From Paraperlucidibaca sp. (GTDB taxonomy: Bacteria; Pseudomonadota; Gammaproteobacteria; Pseudomonadales; Moraxellaceae): DNA of 64,000 nucleotides. The translations under genes and the position numbers were made by a program. This document shows positions 52,152-60,833 of the stretch, one piece after another. The stretch is taken from NCBI GenBank assembly GCA_018066805.1, contig JAGPVX010000038.1, positions 1-64,000 of the forward strand, written 5' to 3'. Position 1 is the stretch's first letter, and each line of letters opens with the position of its first letter. The notes beneath the pieces were generated by a model. That model was given only the letters and a program-made list of their open reading frames with translations, made no database searches and was not told the origin of the DNA.

Positions 52152-53158
52152 TAACGATCATCTAAGCTAGGAAAAAAGGCTACCCGCTCAGGCTTATCAC
52201 GGCGCTGATGGCCGAAATGCACCTCAAGTCGCAGGGTCAATGACGGTAGCGTATCCCAATCTCTATCACGCGTCTGCGTTAGCCGTGGCTCAACTTCGTA
52301 AAACAGCCAGTCGCGTAAAAACTGCTGGCGATAGCGAAACCACACATTGCGCGAGCGCTCTTGCCAGCTCTCGCTCACACCCTCTTGCCCAACACCAAAA
52401 GCCGCACTGCTTTCCGTGCTAAGCCCTCGGCTAAGGACAGCACCTCGCGACCAAAATGCGCCATCAACGTCATTATCTTGTTGGAAATCTAACTGGTGAT
52501 AGAGTGAAAAAACGCTGCTGTCTTGCATGGCATGGCTGTAGTCAATGCTATTGATGGCGCGCACTTTTTCCTTAGCACCGTAACGCAGGCTTTGTGCAAA
52601 GCGCATCTGATCATCTGACGTAATGGCATAGGACGTGGCAAAGCGACCGCGCACAAAAAGATCAGGGCCTGAACGCACACCCGCATCGGTCTCAATACGC
52701 ATGCGCTCTAAGTTCAAGACTAGCCAGCGTAGCGCTAGAACTGACTCATTGACGCTAGGAATGCTGCGTAGAGAGCTGGTTTCTTTGCTCTCATCTTCAA
52801 ACACTAGCGATAGGCGTTTGCTTAATCGTGGCAATGCAACTTGCGCACGCAAGCGCAGAGCAGCGGTTAAATCACCTTTATCATCGACGGTGAATTCAGA
52901 AATGGCGCGCAAGGCTATTGATGCGCTGTCATCCATATCGGCATGGCCCAGCCAATCATCGAACCAGCGCACGCTAGACTGCGCGCGCAGCCCAATCAGG
53001 CAATGCGGATAGTCTGCCCAACCTAATAGGTCACCAGCACTATCACGCGCAATACAGGGCTCAGACTCAATACTTGGCGCGAAGTCTGCGGCATAGGCCA
53101 GCGACTGCGCAGAAAGCAACAGCGAGAAGCCAATTAGCCATTGTTGTAGAGTTTTCAC
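52151..53158 (-). CDS. unrecognised exported protein, possible outer-membrane barrel
   Basis: A 335-residue protein with a clear signal peptide (hydrophobic 9-20, cleavage near AYA-A at about 24). The mature part has repeated alternating polar/hydrophobic strands, for example LFVRGRFATSYAI, MRFAQSLRYGAK and VFSLYHQLDFQQ, which suggests a small beta barrel. The last residues are SLDDR, not the terminal Phe common in porins. Two cysteines at about residues 35 and 53 could form a disulfide. Function is unknown. Confidence 0.75.
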   Translation of the reverse strand: MKTLQQWLIGFSLLLSAQSLAYAADFAPSIESEPCIARDSAGDLLGWADYPHCLIGLRAQSSVRWFDDWLGHADMDDSASIALRAISEFTVDDKGDLTAALRLRAQVALPRLSKRLSLVFEDESKETSSLRSIPSVNESVLALRWLVLNLERMRIETDAGVRSGPDLFVRGRFATSYAITSDDQMRFAQSLRYGAKEKVRAINSIDYSHAMQDSSVFSLYHQLDFQQDNDVDGAFWSRGAVLSRGLSTESSAAFGVGQEGVSESWQERSRNVWFRYRQQFLRDWLFYEVEPRLTQTRDRDWDTLPSLTLRLEVHFGHQRRDKPERVAFFPSLDDR

Positions 53159-53271
53159 GACTGTCCCTCCCAGTGGACTGCCTAATGTCAGGCTGTCACA
53201 CCGAGAGTTCAGTTTCTAGTGGCAATTACAGTAGTTAAGTTGCTGAATAGTGACTAAAAAGTAGCCATTGT

Positions 53272-55050
53272 TCAGAAGCTTTCAGCACTCAATGCCATTA
53301 GTGGTGCGGCTCCGCCTCGCACTAGGGCCAAGCGCATCTCTAGCTCCGGTAACATTCGGCTATAGAAAAATGCACCAACACGGCGTTTATCGGCGTAGAA
53401 GTCATCGGTTTTACCTTGCGATGCCTGCAGCATCATCAGCCACATATGCGCATAGCAAAGCAGGCCAAAGGCGTGCAAGAAGTCTACGGCCGCAGCATTC
53501 ACTTCATCTGCGTTTTGCGCACTAGCGGCAATCAGATCATCCGTTGCCTGAGCAATTGCATCGGCGGCATCGGCAGTCGCTTGCGCCATGGCGCTTAAGC
53601 CTGTGTCGCCCTGCACTTGTGCAATAAGTTCACGCACTTCGGTCAGATAGCCATGGACAAAGGCACCACGGTTTTTCACTAGTTTACGACCGACCAAGTC
53701 CATGGCTTGAACGCCATTTGTGCCTTCATAAATTTGTGCAATACGGGTGTCGCGAACCAGCTGCTCCATGCCCCATTCGCGCACGTAGCCGTGGCCGCCA
53801 AAGACTTGCTGAGCATCGACACAAGCTTCAAAGGCTTTGTCGGTGAGGAAGGCTTTTGCCACGGGAGTCATTAGGGCAACGCGATCAGCGGCCTGCGCAC
53901 GCTCTTCAGTATCATCGCTGTATTTGGCGAGATCGAGATACTTCGAGACATACATGGCAAAGCAACGGCCAGCTTCATTATGCGCACGCACTTTAAGCAG
54001 CATACGGCGCACATCGGGATGCACCAAAATGCTATCGGCTGGCTTTTCGGGCTGAGTTGCACCTTTAGCCGAGCGGCCTTGCAGGCGATCTTTAGCGTAA
54101 GCAGCGGCGTTTTGATAGGCCACTTCAGAGGCACCAATGCCTTGCAGGCCCATCGATAAGCGCTCGTAGTTCATCATCACAAACATCGCGGCCAAGCCTT
54201 GGTTCAGCTCACCGACCAGCCAGCCTTTGGCAGCGTCGAAGTTCATCACGCAAGTAGCCGAGGCTTTGATGCCCATTTTGTGTTCGATGCTGCCTGCCGA
54301 CACGGGATTGCGAGCACCAACACTGCCGTCCTCATTGACCAAGAATTTCGGCACCACGAATAGCGAAATACCTTTTGAGCCAGCGGGTGCATCAGGCAGT
54401 TTAGCCAATACCAAATGGATGATATTGCTGCTCAGGTCATGCTCGCCGCCGGTGATGAAAATCTTTGTGCCAGTGATGTCGTATGAGCCATCAGCCTGCG
54501 GTACCGCTTTGGTTTTAATGATACCTAAGTCAGTGCCCGCATGTGGTTCGGTGAGGCACATGGTGCCTGCCCATTCGCCGGTGTAAATCTTTGGCAAATA
54601 ACGCTCATTAAGCTCATCGCTGGCGTGTTGCGACATCGCCAATGCTGCGCCAATACCCAGTAATGGATACAGCGCAAACGATGGGTTAGCGCCGAAAATA
54701 ATCTCTTCAGTCATCACTGTGACCATTTTTGGCATGCCCTGACCACCCCAACGTGGGTCAGCGCCAAGACCAATCCAGCCGCCATCGCCGTATTGCGTGA
54801 AGGCTTCTTTGAAGCCGGCCGGCGTCGTCACTTTGCCATTGCTAAATACAGCACCCTCTTCATCGCCGCTACGGTTCAGTGGAAACACCACCTGTTCGTT
54901 AAATTTACCTGCCTCTTCGAGAATGGCATCGACAGTGTCGCGATCAACGACATCAGCGAGGGCCGGTAAGCGCGCCCAGAGGTCGGTGGCTTGAAAAACA
55001 TCATCGAGGATAAATCGCATATCACGCAGCGGAGCTTTAAATACGGGCAT
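53272..55050 (-). CDS. acyl-CoA dehydrogenase, long form
   Basis: A 592-residue flavoprotein of the long acyl-CoA dehydrogenase type used in fatty-acid beta-oxidation. After an N-terminal extension (MPVFKAPLRDMRFILDDV) come MCLTEPHAGTDLG, the ITGTKIFITGGEHDL FAD region and QVFGGHGYVREWGMEQLVRDTRIAQIYEGTNGVQ with the likely catalytic glutamate region, then a C-terminal helical domain. A GAAGGAAGG site precedes the ATG. It resembles the neighbour at 55155 along its whole length but the two are clearly diverged. Chain-length preference is unknown. Confidence 0.93.
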   Translation of the reverse strand: MPVFKAPLRDMRFILDDVFQATDLWARLPALADVVDRDTVDAILEEAGKFNEQVVFPLNRSGDEEGAVFSNGKVTTPAGFKEAFTQYGDGGWIGLGADPRWGGQGMPKMVTVMTEEIIFGANPSFALYPLLGIGAALAMSQHASDELNERYLPKIYTGEWAGTMCLTEPHAGTDLGIIKTKAVPQADGSYDITGTKIFITGGEHDLSSNIIHLVLAKLPDAPAGSKGISLFVVPKFLVNEDGSVGARNPVSAGSIEHKMGIKASATCVMNFDAAKGWLVGELNQGLAAMFVMMNYERLSMGLQGIGASEVAYQNAAAYAKDRLQGRSAKGATQPEKPADSILVHPDVRRMLLKVRAHNEAGRCFAMYVSKYLDLAKYSDDTEERAQAADRVALMTPVAKAFLTDKAFEACVDAQQVFGGHGYVREWGMEQLVRDTRIAQIYEGTNGVQAMDLVGRKLVKNRGAFVHGYLTEVRELIAQVQGDTGLSAMAQATADAADAIAQATDDLIAASAQNADEVNAAAVDFLHAFGLLCYAHMWLMMLQASQGKTDDFYADKRRVGAFFYSRMLPELEMRLALVRGGAAPLMALSAESF

Positions 55051-55104
55051 GGTGGCCTTCCTTCAATCATATCGACGCCGCCCAAGGAGGCAGCAATATA
55101 AAGA

Positions 55105-55126
55105 CGAAAGCCCGCATCTGCGGGCC
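55105..55126 (-). terminator. intrinsic terminator between the two acyl-CoA dehydrogenase genes
   Basis: On the minus strand GCCCGC-AGAT-GCGGGC is followed by TTTCGTCTTT, about 30 bases after the stop of the upstream dehydrogenase. The T run is broken, so some read-through is likely. Confidence 0.6.
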
Positions 55127-55154
55127 CTCGTTCACTTACAGCATGTGTGCAACT

Positions 55155-56942
55155 TTAGAACGCGAACGCTTCCGAGTCCATTTGCATTAGCACATCACCA
55201 CCAGTTTCGATAATGGCGGCATGTGACTTGGTGCGTGGCAACAGTTTTTGGAAGTAGAACTGTGCGGTTTTGATTTTCGCTTGATAGAACGCGGCATCGC
55301 CGTCGCCTGCAGCCAGTTTTGACTGTGCGACTTGCGCCATCCATGCCCACAAGTAAGCCAAGGTGGCATAGCCCGAGAACATCATGTAGTCGACCGCAGC
55401 AGCACCGGCTTCGTTCGGGTTTTGCATGGCTTTCATGCCGATCTTCATGGTCAGATCGCCCCACTCTTTGTTCACAGCAACTAGCGGCTCAATGAACTGT
55501 GCCATCTCAGCGTTGTCTTTGTTGGCTTCGCAGAACTTGTGCACGATTTTGGTGAAGTTACGCAGCATAGCGCCTTGTGACTGCAACACTTTACGGCCAA
55601 GCAGGTCGAGCGCTTGGATTTGTGTAGTGCCTTCATAGAGCAAAGCAATACGCGTATCGCGAACGATTTGCTCCATACCCCATTCGCGCACGAAACCATG
55701 GCCACCGTAAACTTGAACACCGTGGTTAGCCGCTTCGTAACCCGTTTCAGTTAAGAATGCTTTTGCGATTGGTGTTAGGAATGACATCAAGTCATCGGCT
55801 TGTTTTTTCGCGTCTGCGTCATCAGAGCCGTTGAGTAAGTCGGTCTGAGTCGATAGCCAGTAGCAAAGCAAACGACCACCTTCAGCAAAGGCTTTTTGCG
55901 TCAGCAGCATTTGGCGCACTGCAGGATGCACGATAATTGGATCGGCTTCTTGCTCTGGAGCAGCTGGGCCAGTTAACGCACGCATGGCGGTACGGTCGCG
56001 AGCATACTCCAAAGCACCTTGGAATGAACCTTCGGCAGCAGCCAAGCCTTGCACGGCGGTACCGATGCGGGCAACGTTCATGAAAGTGAACATGCAGTTC
56101 AAGCCACGATTGGGTGGGCCAATTAGGAAGCCTTTAGCGCCATCAAAGTTCATCACGCAAGTAGCGGAGGCCTTGATACCCATTTTGTGTTCGATTGAGC
56201 CACAAGCCACAGTATTGCGAGTGCCATCGGGCATGAACTTAGGCACGATGAACAGCGAAATACCTTTAGTGCCTTTTGGTGCATCGGGCAGGCGGGCGAG
56301 CGTAATGTGAATAATGTTTTCTGCAAGATCATGCTCGCCGGCAGAGATGAAAATCTTCGTGCCCGTAATGTTGTAGCTACCATCGGCATTTGGCTCAGCT
56401 TTGGTACGAATCAAGCCTAGATCAGAGCCAGCGTGCGATTCGGTCAAGCACATGGTGCCAGTCCATTCGCCCGACACTAACTTAGTCAAATAAGTTTCTT
56501 TTTGCTCCGGCGTGCCGTGTGCTTCGACTGTGTTGATAGCACCGTGCGATAAGCCCGGGTACATACCAAATGACCAGTTTGCCGTGCCCATCATTTCGCT
56601 CATAGCGATACCGATGGTCGGTGGCAAGCCTTGGCCACCATGACCCTCTTCGGCTGACAACGAGCCGAAGCCAAGCTCAACGTATTTGGCATAAGCTTCT
56701 TTAAAGCCTTTAGGTGTGGTCACCACGCCATTGTCGAAATGACAGCCTTCTTCGTCGCCGGAGCGATTGATTGGCGCTAACTCGCCTTCGCAGAACTGGG
56801 CGCCGGCTTCCACGATGCTATCGATTAGCTCGCGGTTGGTTTCGCTAAATTTTGGCAGGCTGGCGTAGAGGCTTTCTAAGCCCAGCACATCGTGCATCAC
56901 AAACTGCATGTCGCGTTGTGGCGCTTTGTATTGAAAAGCCAT
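55155..56942 (-). CDS. acyl-CoA dehydrogenase, long form
   Basis: A 595-residue paralogue of the downstream dehydrogenase, with the same layout: MAFQYKAPQRDMQFVMHDVLGL start, MCLTESHAGSDLG, NITGTKIFISAGEHDLAENI, VYGGHGFVREWGMEQIVRDTRIALLYEGTTQIQ and the C-terminal helical domain. AAGGAATAACTC precedes the ATG. Tandem copies of this type are frequent in marine and Pseudomonas-like gammaproteobacteria and probably cover different acyl-CoA substrates. A 13-base palindrome lies 108 bases upstream. Confidence 0.93.
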   Translation of the reverse strand: MAFQYKAPQRDMQFVMHDVLGLESLYASLPKFSETNRELIDSIVEAGAQFCEGELAPINRSGDEEGCHFDNGVVTTPKGFKEAYAKYVELGFGSLSAEEGHGGQGLPPTIGIAMSEMMGTANWSFGMYPGLSHGAINTVEAHGTPEQKETYLTKLVSGEWTGTMCLTESHAGSDLGLIRTKAEPNADGSYNITGTKIFISAGEHDLAENIIHITLARLPDAPKGTKGISLFIVPKFMPDGTRNTVACGSIEHKMGIKASATCVMNFDGAKGFLIGPPNRGLNCMFTFMNVARIGTAVQGLAAAEGSFQGALEYARDRTAMRALTGPAAPEQEADPIIVHPAVRQMLLTQKAFAEGGRLLCYWLSTQTDLLNGSDDADAKKQADDLMSFLTPIAKAFLTETGYEAANHGVQVYGGHGFVREWGMEQIVRDTRIALLYEGTTQIQALDLLGRKVLQSQGAMLRNFTKIVHKFCEANKDNAEMAQFIEPLVAVNKEWGDLTMKIGMKAMQNPNEAGAAAVDYMMFSGYATLAYLWAWMAQVAQSKLAAGDGDAAFYQAKIKTAQFYFQKLLPRTKSHAAIIETGGDVLMQMDSEAFAF

Positions 56943-57049
56943 GAGTTATTCCTTTGTGTGTGCGGTGCAAGAAGCACAGCATAGGGTTTTATTTAACAGG
57001 CTATAGAGCAAAAAATACGCTTAAAACACAAGCAGCTCTGGCCTGAGGT

Positions 57050-57062
57050 CTACACAGTGTAG
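57050..57062. promoter_or_regulatory. palindrome upstream of the acyl-CoA dehydrogenase gene
   Basis: CTACAC-A-GTGTAG is a perfect 13-base palindrome in the 258-base gap between the dehydrogenase at 55155 and bioD. It could be an operator for a fatty-acid-responsive regulator. It does not match the PsrA box as I know it (GAAAC-N4-GTTTC). Confidence 0.35.
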
Positions 57063-57158
57063 TAAAGATTCCGTCAATCACACAGTGCGATATGTGACCG
57101 ACCATTCACGCTTTCTGTAATTCACTGTATTAACGACAAACTCAGTGTATTCACTTCA

Positions 57159-57181
57159 TTGTCCTACTTTCGCTAGGACAA
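57159..57181 (-). terminator. hairpin after bioD
   Basis: TTGTCCTA-N7-TAGGACAA has a perfect eight-base stem and lies about 20 bases after the bioD stop on the minus strand. There is no T run, so termination would be weak or Rho-assisted. Confidence 0.45.
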
Positions 57182-57200
57182 AGGCTGGTCATTTCGTCTA

Positions 57201-57902
57201 TTACTGACTGCTCGGTCGTGCTTTAAGGCTTAGAGATGTCAAGTCTAGATGGCTAGCGGCCGTTTTCGCATCGCTCTCTGGCGCCCAAGGTAAAACGCCC
57301 AAACATGGCGCAGGCAGCCAGCGCTTGAGGGTTTCGATATTGTCATCGAGCTTGAGCATATCGGGCTCAATAACATTGGCGACCCATCCAACCAAGCGCA
57401 GGCCATCTTTCAAAATCGCCTCGGCAGATAAAAATGCGGCGTTGAGCGCACCTAAGCGCATGCCGACAATCAAAATTACCGGCACGCCTAAGGCCTTCGG
57501 CAAGGCACTGAGCATCTCGCGGTCATTAATAGGCACGCGCCAACCGCCAGCACCTTCTATTAAAGCAAGATCGGCACGATGACTTAGGCTGCCACGGCAA
57601 AAGCCCGAAAGCTGACTGATGCTTAAGCGCCGACCAGCCTCAGCAGCGGCCAAGTGCGGTGCGCAGGCTACCGGCAATGCAATCGGATTGACCTCTTCAT
57701 AGCTGAGCTTGATGCTGCTCGCTGCCTGCAAGGCTAGGGCATCGCTATTGCGTAGGCCATCGACCGTGGCTTCACAACCGGCGGCCACGGGCTTGAGGCC
57801 GAGCGTGCTAAAGCCAGCTTGATTTGCGGCATTAAGCATCGCGACCGCGACATAAGTTTTACCGATGTCGGTGTCTGTGCCAGTGATGAAAAATGCCGCC
57901 AT
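57201..57902 (-). CDS. bioD: dethiobiotin synthase
   Basis: BioD closes the ureido ring of dethiobiotin from DAPA, CO2 and ATP. The 233-residue protein has the P-loop GTDTDIGKT at residues 8-16, the LKPVAAGCE segment and the EGAGGWRVPIND motif. It is the last gene of bioBFHCD, 55 bases after bioC. Confidence 0.97.
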   Translation of the reverse strand: MAAFFITGTDTDIGKTYVAVAMLNAANQAGFSTLGLKPVAAGCEATVDGLRNSDALALQAASSIKLSYEEVNPIALPVACAPHLAAAEAGRRLSISQLSGFCRGSLSHRADLALIEGAGGWRVPINDREMLSALPKALGVPVILIVGMRLGALNAAFLSAEAILKDGLRLVGWVANVIEPDMLKLDDNIETLKRWLPAPCLGVLPWAPESDAKTAASHLDLTSLSLKARPSSQ

Positions 57903-57957
57903 GCCTTACTCCTGATTACTTTCGGTTTTCAACATGCAGCAAGCCAAAGTAGGCCGA

Positions 57958-58806
57958 TTAGAGCGCTCGAAATTGTGCGTGCCAAACCTTAAAGGTGAAC
58001 GGTATACCGGCTGGTTCAGCTGCTTGCTCAAGACGCTTGATTAAATATTGATAGCCCTGCTTTCCCGCCAGCCCCAATTGCGGACTTTGCGACTGCTGGC
58101 TTTTTGGCTTGGCGGTGACGCCCATGGCACGCAAATAGCTGAGCCATTCTGAGGCTGTATGAAAGTGGCGTGTATAGGTTTTTACTGCGTCGTGCTCGCA
58201 GGCCCAAGCTGAGCTTGGTATAGGCGAGGCTGAATCTGCTCGAGAGGCAAAGGCCTGCTGCCATTCGTTAAGTGGTAGCAATAATGCACCATCGCCCTGC
58301 TCGCCATGCAACGGGGCAAGACTGCCCGCCAGCGGAATCGCTAATTGCACACTGCCATCGCGACGAATTATACGATGCATCTCGGCAGCCACGGCAGCCG
58401 GAGCTAAACACCAATGCAGCGCAAAATGACTGACGATGGCGTCAACGCTGTGATCTATCAACGGGATGGCTAATGCTGAAGCCACCATGCGCGATACCTT
58501 GGCTTGCGGCGGCGCAGTGCGCAGCATGGCCTCGCTGATGTCTAACGCTACTAATGATGACACTTCTAGGCGAGCAGCAATGGCTGAGGCGAGATGGCAC
58601 TGTCCAGCGCCTAGCTCCAAAACTAATCCTTGCGCGCGGCATTCAGCCAGCAGGTCGTTCATGGATGCCTGCTGAAGCTCAGAGACATTGGCGTAGGTAG
58701 TCGCTGCGCGCTGAAAATGCCGAGTGACTGTGCTCTGCCAACTGCTCAATGGCTGGCCACTTAAGGCTCGCTGAGTACTTCTAGGCTCCATGGTGAGGCA
58801 GCTCAC
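57958..58806 (-). CDS. bioC: malonyl-[ACP] O-methyltransferase
   Basis: BioC methylates malonyl-ACP so that it can enter fatty-acid synthesis as a disguised pimeloyl primer. The 282-residue protein has a class I SAM-methyltransferase fold with VLELGAGQCHLASAIA near residue 62, VALDISEAML, and the BioC-like SHFALHWCLAP. The listed start is a GTG that overlaps the bioH stop; an ATG five codons inside (58791) is equally possible. The N-terminus is about 25 residues longer than in E. coli. Confidence 0.94.
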   Translation of the reverse strand: MSCLTMEPRSTQRALSGQPLSSWQSTVTRHFQRAATTYANVSELQQASMNDLLAECRAQGLVLELGAGQCHLASAIAARLEVSSLVALDISEAMLRTAPPQAKVSRMVASALAIPLIDHSVDAIVSHFALHWCLAPAAVAAEMHRIIRRDGSVQLAIPLAGSLAPLHGEQGDGALLLPLNEWQQAFASRADSASPIPSSAWACEHDAVKTYTRHFHTASEWLSYLRAMGVTAKPKSQQSQSPQLGLAGKQGYQYLIKRLEQAAEPAGIPFTFKVWHAQFRAL

Positions 58807-59615
58807 TAGGCAATACCCATCTCGGCCAATAGCTCGTTCACAGCTTGCTCAAACGCCTCGGGCTGGGCCAAAAATGGCACATGACCACTACCCTCCAGTA
58901 TGCGTAAAGGCAGACCAGGTCGTAGCGCGCTCAAGTCATCGGAGACTAATGCCGGCACCAGCTGATCATGGCGCCCAAGCAGCACCGATACCGGAATTTT
59001 TAACTGGCTAAATGCCTCGCGCAAATCCATGTCGTGCAATAACTGCAGGCCTTCGCGAAGCGCTCGTGGCGCTGGCAAGCCATGGAAATACATGATTTCT
59101 TGCAGGAAGCGGATGTCGTTTTTGGCACGCGCCGAACCCATACATTGCAGCGATAAAAAGCGAATCAGTGTGGCTTCGGGGTCTTCATCAAAAAAGTTAG
59201 CGAAGGCGGCAAAGGTCTCGGGCGGCATGGCATGTGGCCAGTCGTCAGCTTTCACAAAGCATGGGTTGCTGGCGATGAGCATCAGTCCTGTTACTCGCTC
59301 GGGATACTTAGCAGCAAATGCCAAGGCCAGCTCACCGCCCAGCGACCAGCCCAGCCACAGTGCTTTTTCTGGCGCGACCGCTGCCAGCTGAGCAAGCACT
59401 GAATCTTGCGTTAGCGTTGCATTGGGCAATGGGCTACGACCCATGCCGGGCAGATCAATCACCGTGACACGAAAGCGCTCGAGCAAAAACGGCACCACCG
59501 GATCCCAGACTATCGTGTGTAGACCCCAGCCATGCAACAAGACCAAGTCTGGCGCGGCGCTGCCGAGTGGGCCGGTGCTGTCATAGCTGTCGTGGTAGAG
59601 CATTAACGCGGTCAT
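58806..59615 (-). CDS. bioH: pimeloyl-[ACP] methyl ester esterase
   Basis: BioH removes the methyl group from pimeloyl-ACP methyl ester. The 269-residue alpha/beta hydrolase has HGWGLHTIVWDPV, the nucleophile elbow GWSLGG with S91, an acid in LLGRHDQLVP and the histidine in GSGHVPFLAQP. It lies between bioF and bioC, seven bases after bioF, which supports the specific assignment. Confidence 0.95.
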   Translation of the reverse strand: MTALMLYHDSYDSTGPLGSAAPDLVLLHGWGLHTIVWDPVVPFLLERFRVTVIDLPGMGRSPLPNATLTQDSVLAQLAAVAPEKALWLGWSLGGELALAFAAKYPERVTGLMLIASNPCFVKADDWPHAMPPETFAAFANFFDEDPEATLIRFLSLQCMGSARAKNDIRFLQEIMYFHGLPAPRALREGLQLLHDMDLREAFSQLKIPVSVLLGRHDQLVPALVSDDLSALRPGLPLRILEGSGHVPFLAQPEAFEQAVNELLAEMGIA

Positions 59616-59622
59616 ATGAAAC

Positions 59623-60828
59623 TCAGTTTTGGTTTGAGAGAAAGCGCGGCGTCAACTCCGCCAGTGCATTAAGCAAGCCGGCGATGGCCTCACTGCTGTG
59701 CGCACTACTCAGCGTCACGCGCAAACGCGCACTGCCCACCGGCACAGTCGGCGGCCGTATGCTGCTGACCCAAAAGCCGCGGGCGAGCAACTCAGCACTG
59801 AGTGCGTTAGCACTGGCGGTGTCGCCAATTAGTATCGGCTGGATGGCTGTTTCGCTGGACATAAGCTGCCAACCTTGCGCCAATGCGCCGGTACGGAACT
59901 GCGCAATATTTGCCTGCAATTGGTCGCGTCGCCACTGATCATTGCGCACATGCTTTAACGCCACTCGAGTCACCGCAGCCAAAGCTGGCGGTAGCGCCGT
60001 AGTGTAAATCGCTGGCCTAGCCAACTGCTGTAGAGCATCGATTAATACGCGTGGACCGGCAGCGAAAGCACCATAGACACCAAAGGCTTTACCTAGCGTG
60101 CCAATGCGCAAGGGCACGGCGTCATTTGCTAGCGTGGCATGACTGACACTGCCGCGGCCCTCGCTGCCGATGACGCCAAAAGCATGGGCTTCATCAAGGA
60201 TAAATATGGCTTGTTGACGCTTAGCCACCGCGACTAAATCGGCCACAGGTGCGATATCACCATCCATGCTGAACACGCCGTCGCTGACTAATACCCGCTT
60301 GGAAATACTCTCGGGCAGGCTCGCAAAACGCTGCTCTGCTGCGCTGGCATCGGCGTGAGCGTAGCGCAAATGCTTAGCGCCTGAGGCCATCGCGCCATCA
60401 ATCAATGAGGCATGGTTTAGGCGATCTTGCACGATGGCATCGCCTCGACCCGCCAAGCCGGTGAGCACGCCCAGATTGGCTAAATAACCATTGCCAAACA
60501 GCAGCACTGCTTCCACGCCGAGCCAATCCGCCAGCTCTTCGCTGAGCGCGGCGTGCTCGCGATGATGCCCACAGACTAGGCTGGCCGAACCGGCACCAAC
60601 GCCAACGCGGCGCACGGCGTCGATCAAAGCTTCTTGCAGTGACGGTTCGGCGGCGAGGCCTAAATAGTCATTGCTACAGAAATTAGCGAGCCACTGGCCA
60701 TCGCGCTGCACGCGTGTGGCTTGCATCGAATCGATGCTGGCCGGCGCTCTACGCAAGCCATCACGATCGCGCGCTGCTAGCGTATTGACGAGCCAACTCT
60801 GCCAGTTATCCGGCAGCGATGAGGTCAT
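59623..60828 (-). CDS. bioF: 8-amino-7-oxononanoate synthase
   Basis: BioF condenses pimeloyl-ACP (or -CoA) with alanine, using PLP. The ATG at 60828, five bases after the bioB stop, gives 401 residues; a TTG inside bioB at 60864 would lengthen it with no family support. Motifs are NFCSNDYLGLA, SDGVFSMDGDIAP, LDEAHAFGVIG and the PLP lysine K247 in GTLGKAFG. Confidence 0.96.
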   Translation of the reverse strand: MTSSLPDNWQSWLVNTLAARDRDGLRRAPASIDSMQATRVQRDGQWLANFCSNDYLGLAAEPSLQEALIDAVRRVGVGAGSASLVCGHHREHAALSEELADWLGVEAVLLFGNGYLANLGVLTGLAGRGDAIVQDRLNHASLIDGAMASGAKHLRYAHADASAAEQRFASLPESISKRVLVSDGVFSMDGDIAPVADLVAVAKRQQAIFILDEAHAFGVIGSEGRGSVSHATLANDAVPLRIGTLGKAFGVYGAFAAGPRVLIDALQQLARPAIYTTALPPALAAVTRVALKHVRNDQWRRDQLQANIAQFRTGALAQGWQLMSSETAIQPILIGDTASANALSAELLARGFWVSSIRPPTVPVGSARLRVTLSSAHSSEAIAGLLNALAELTPRFLSNQN

Positions 60829-60833
60829 TGCGT

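Noticed and set aside
57088..57107. CRP-like site TCACA-N10-TGTGA
   Set aside because: Half-sites are in the reverse order and wrongly spaced for TGTGA-N6-TCACA.
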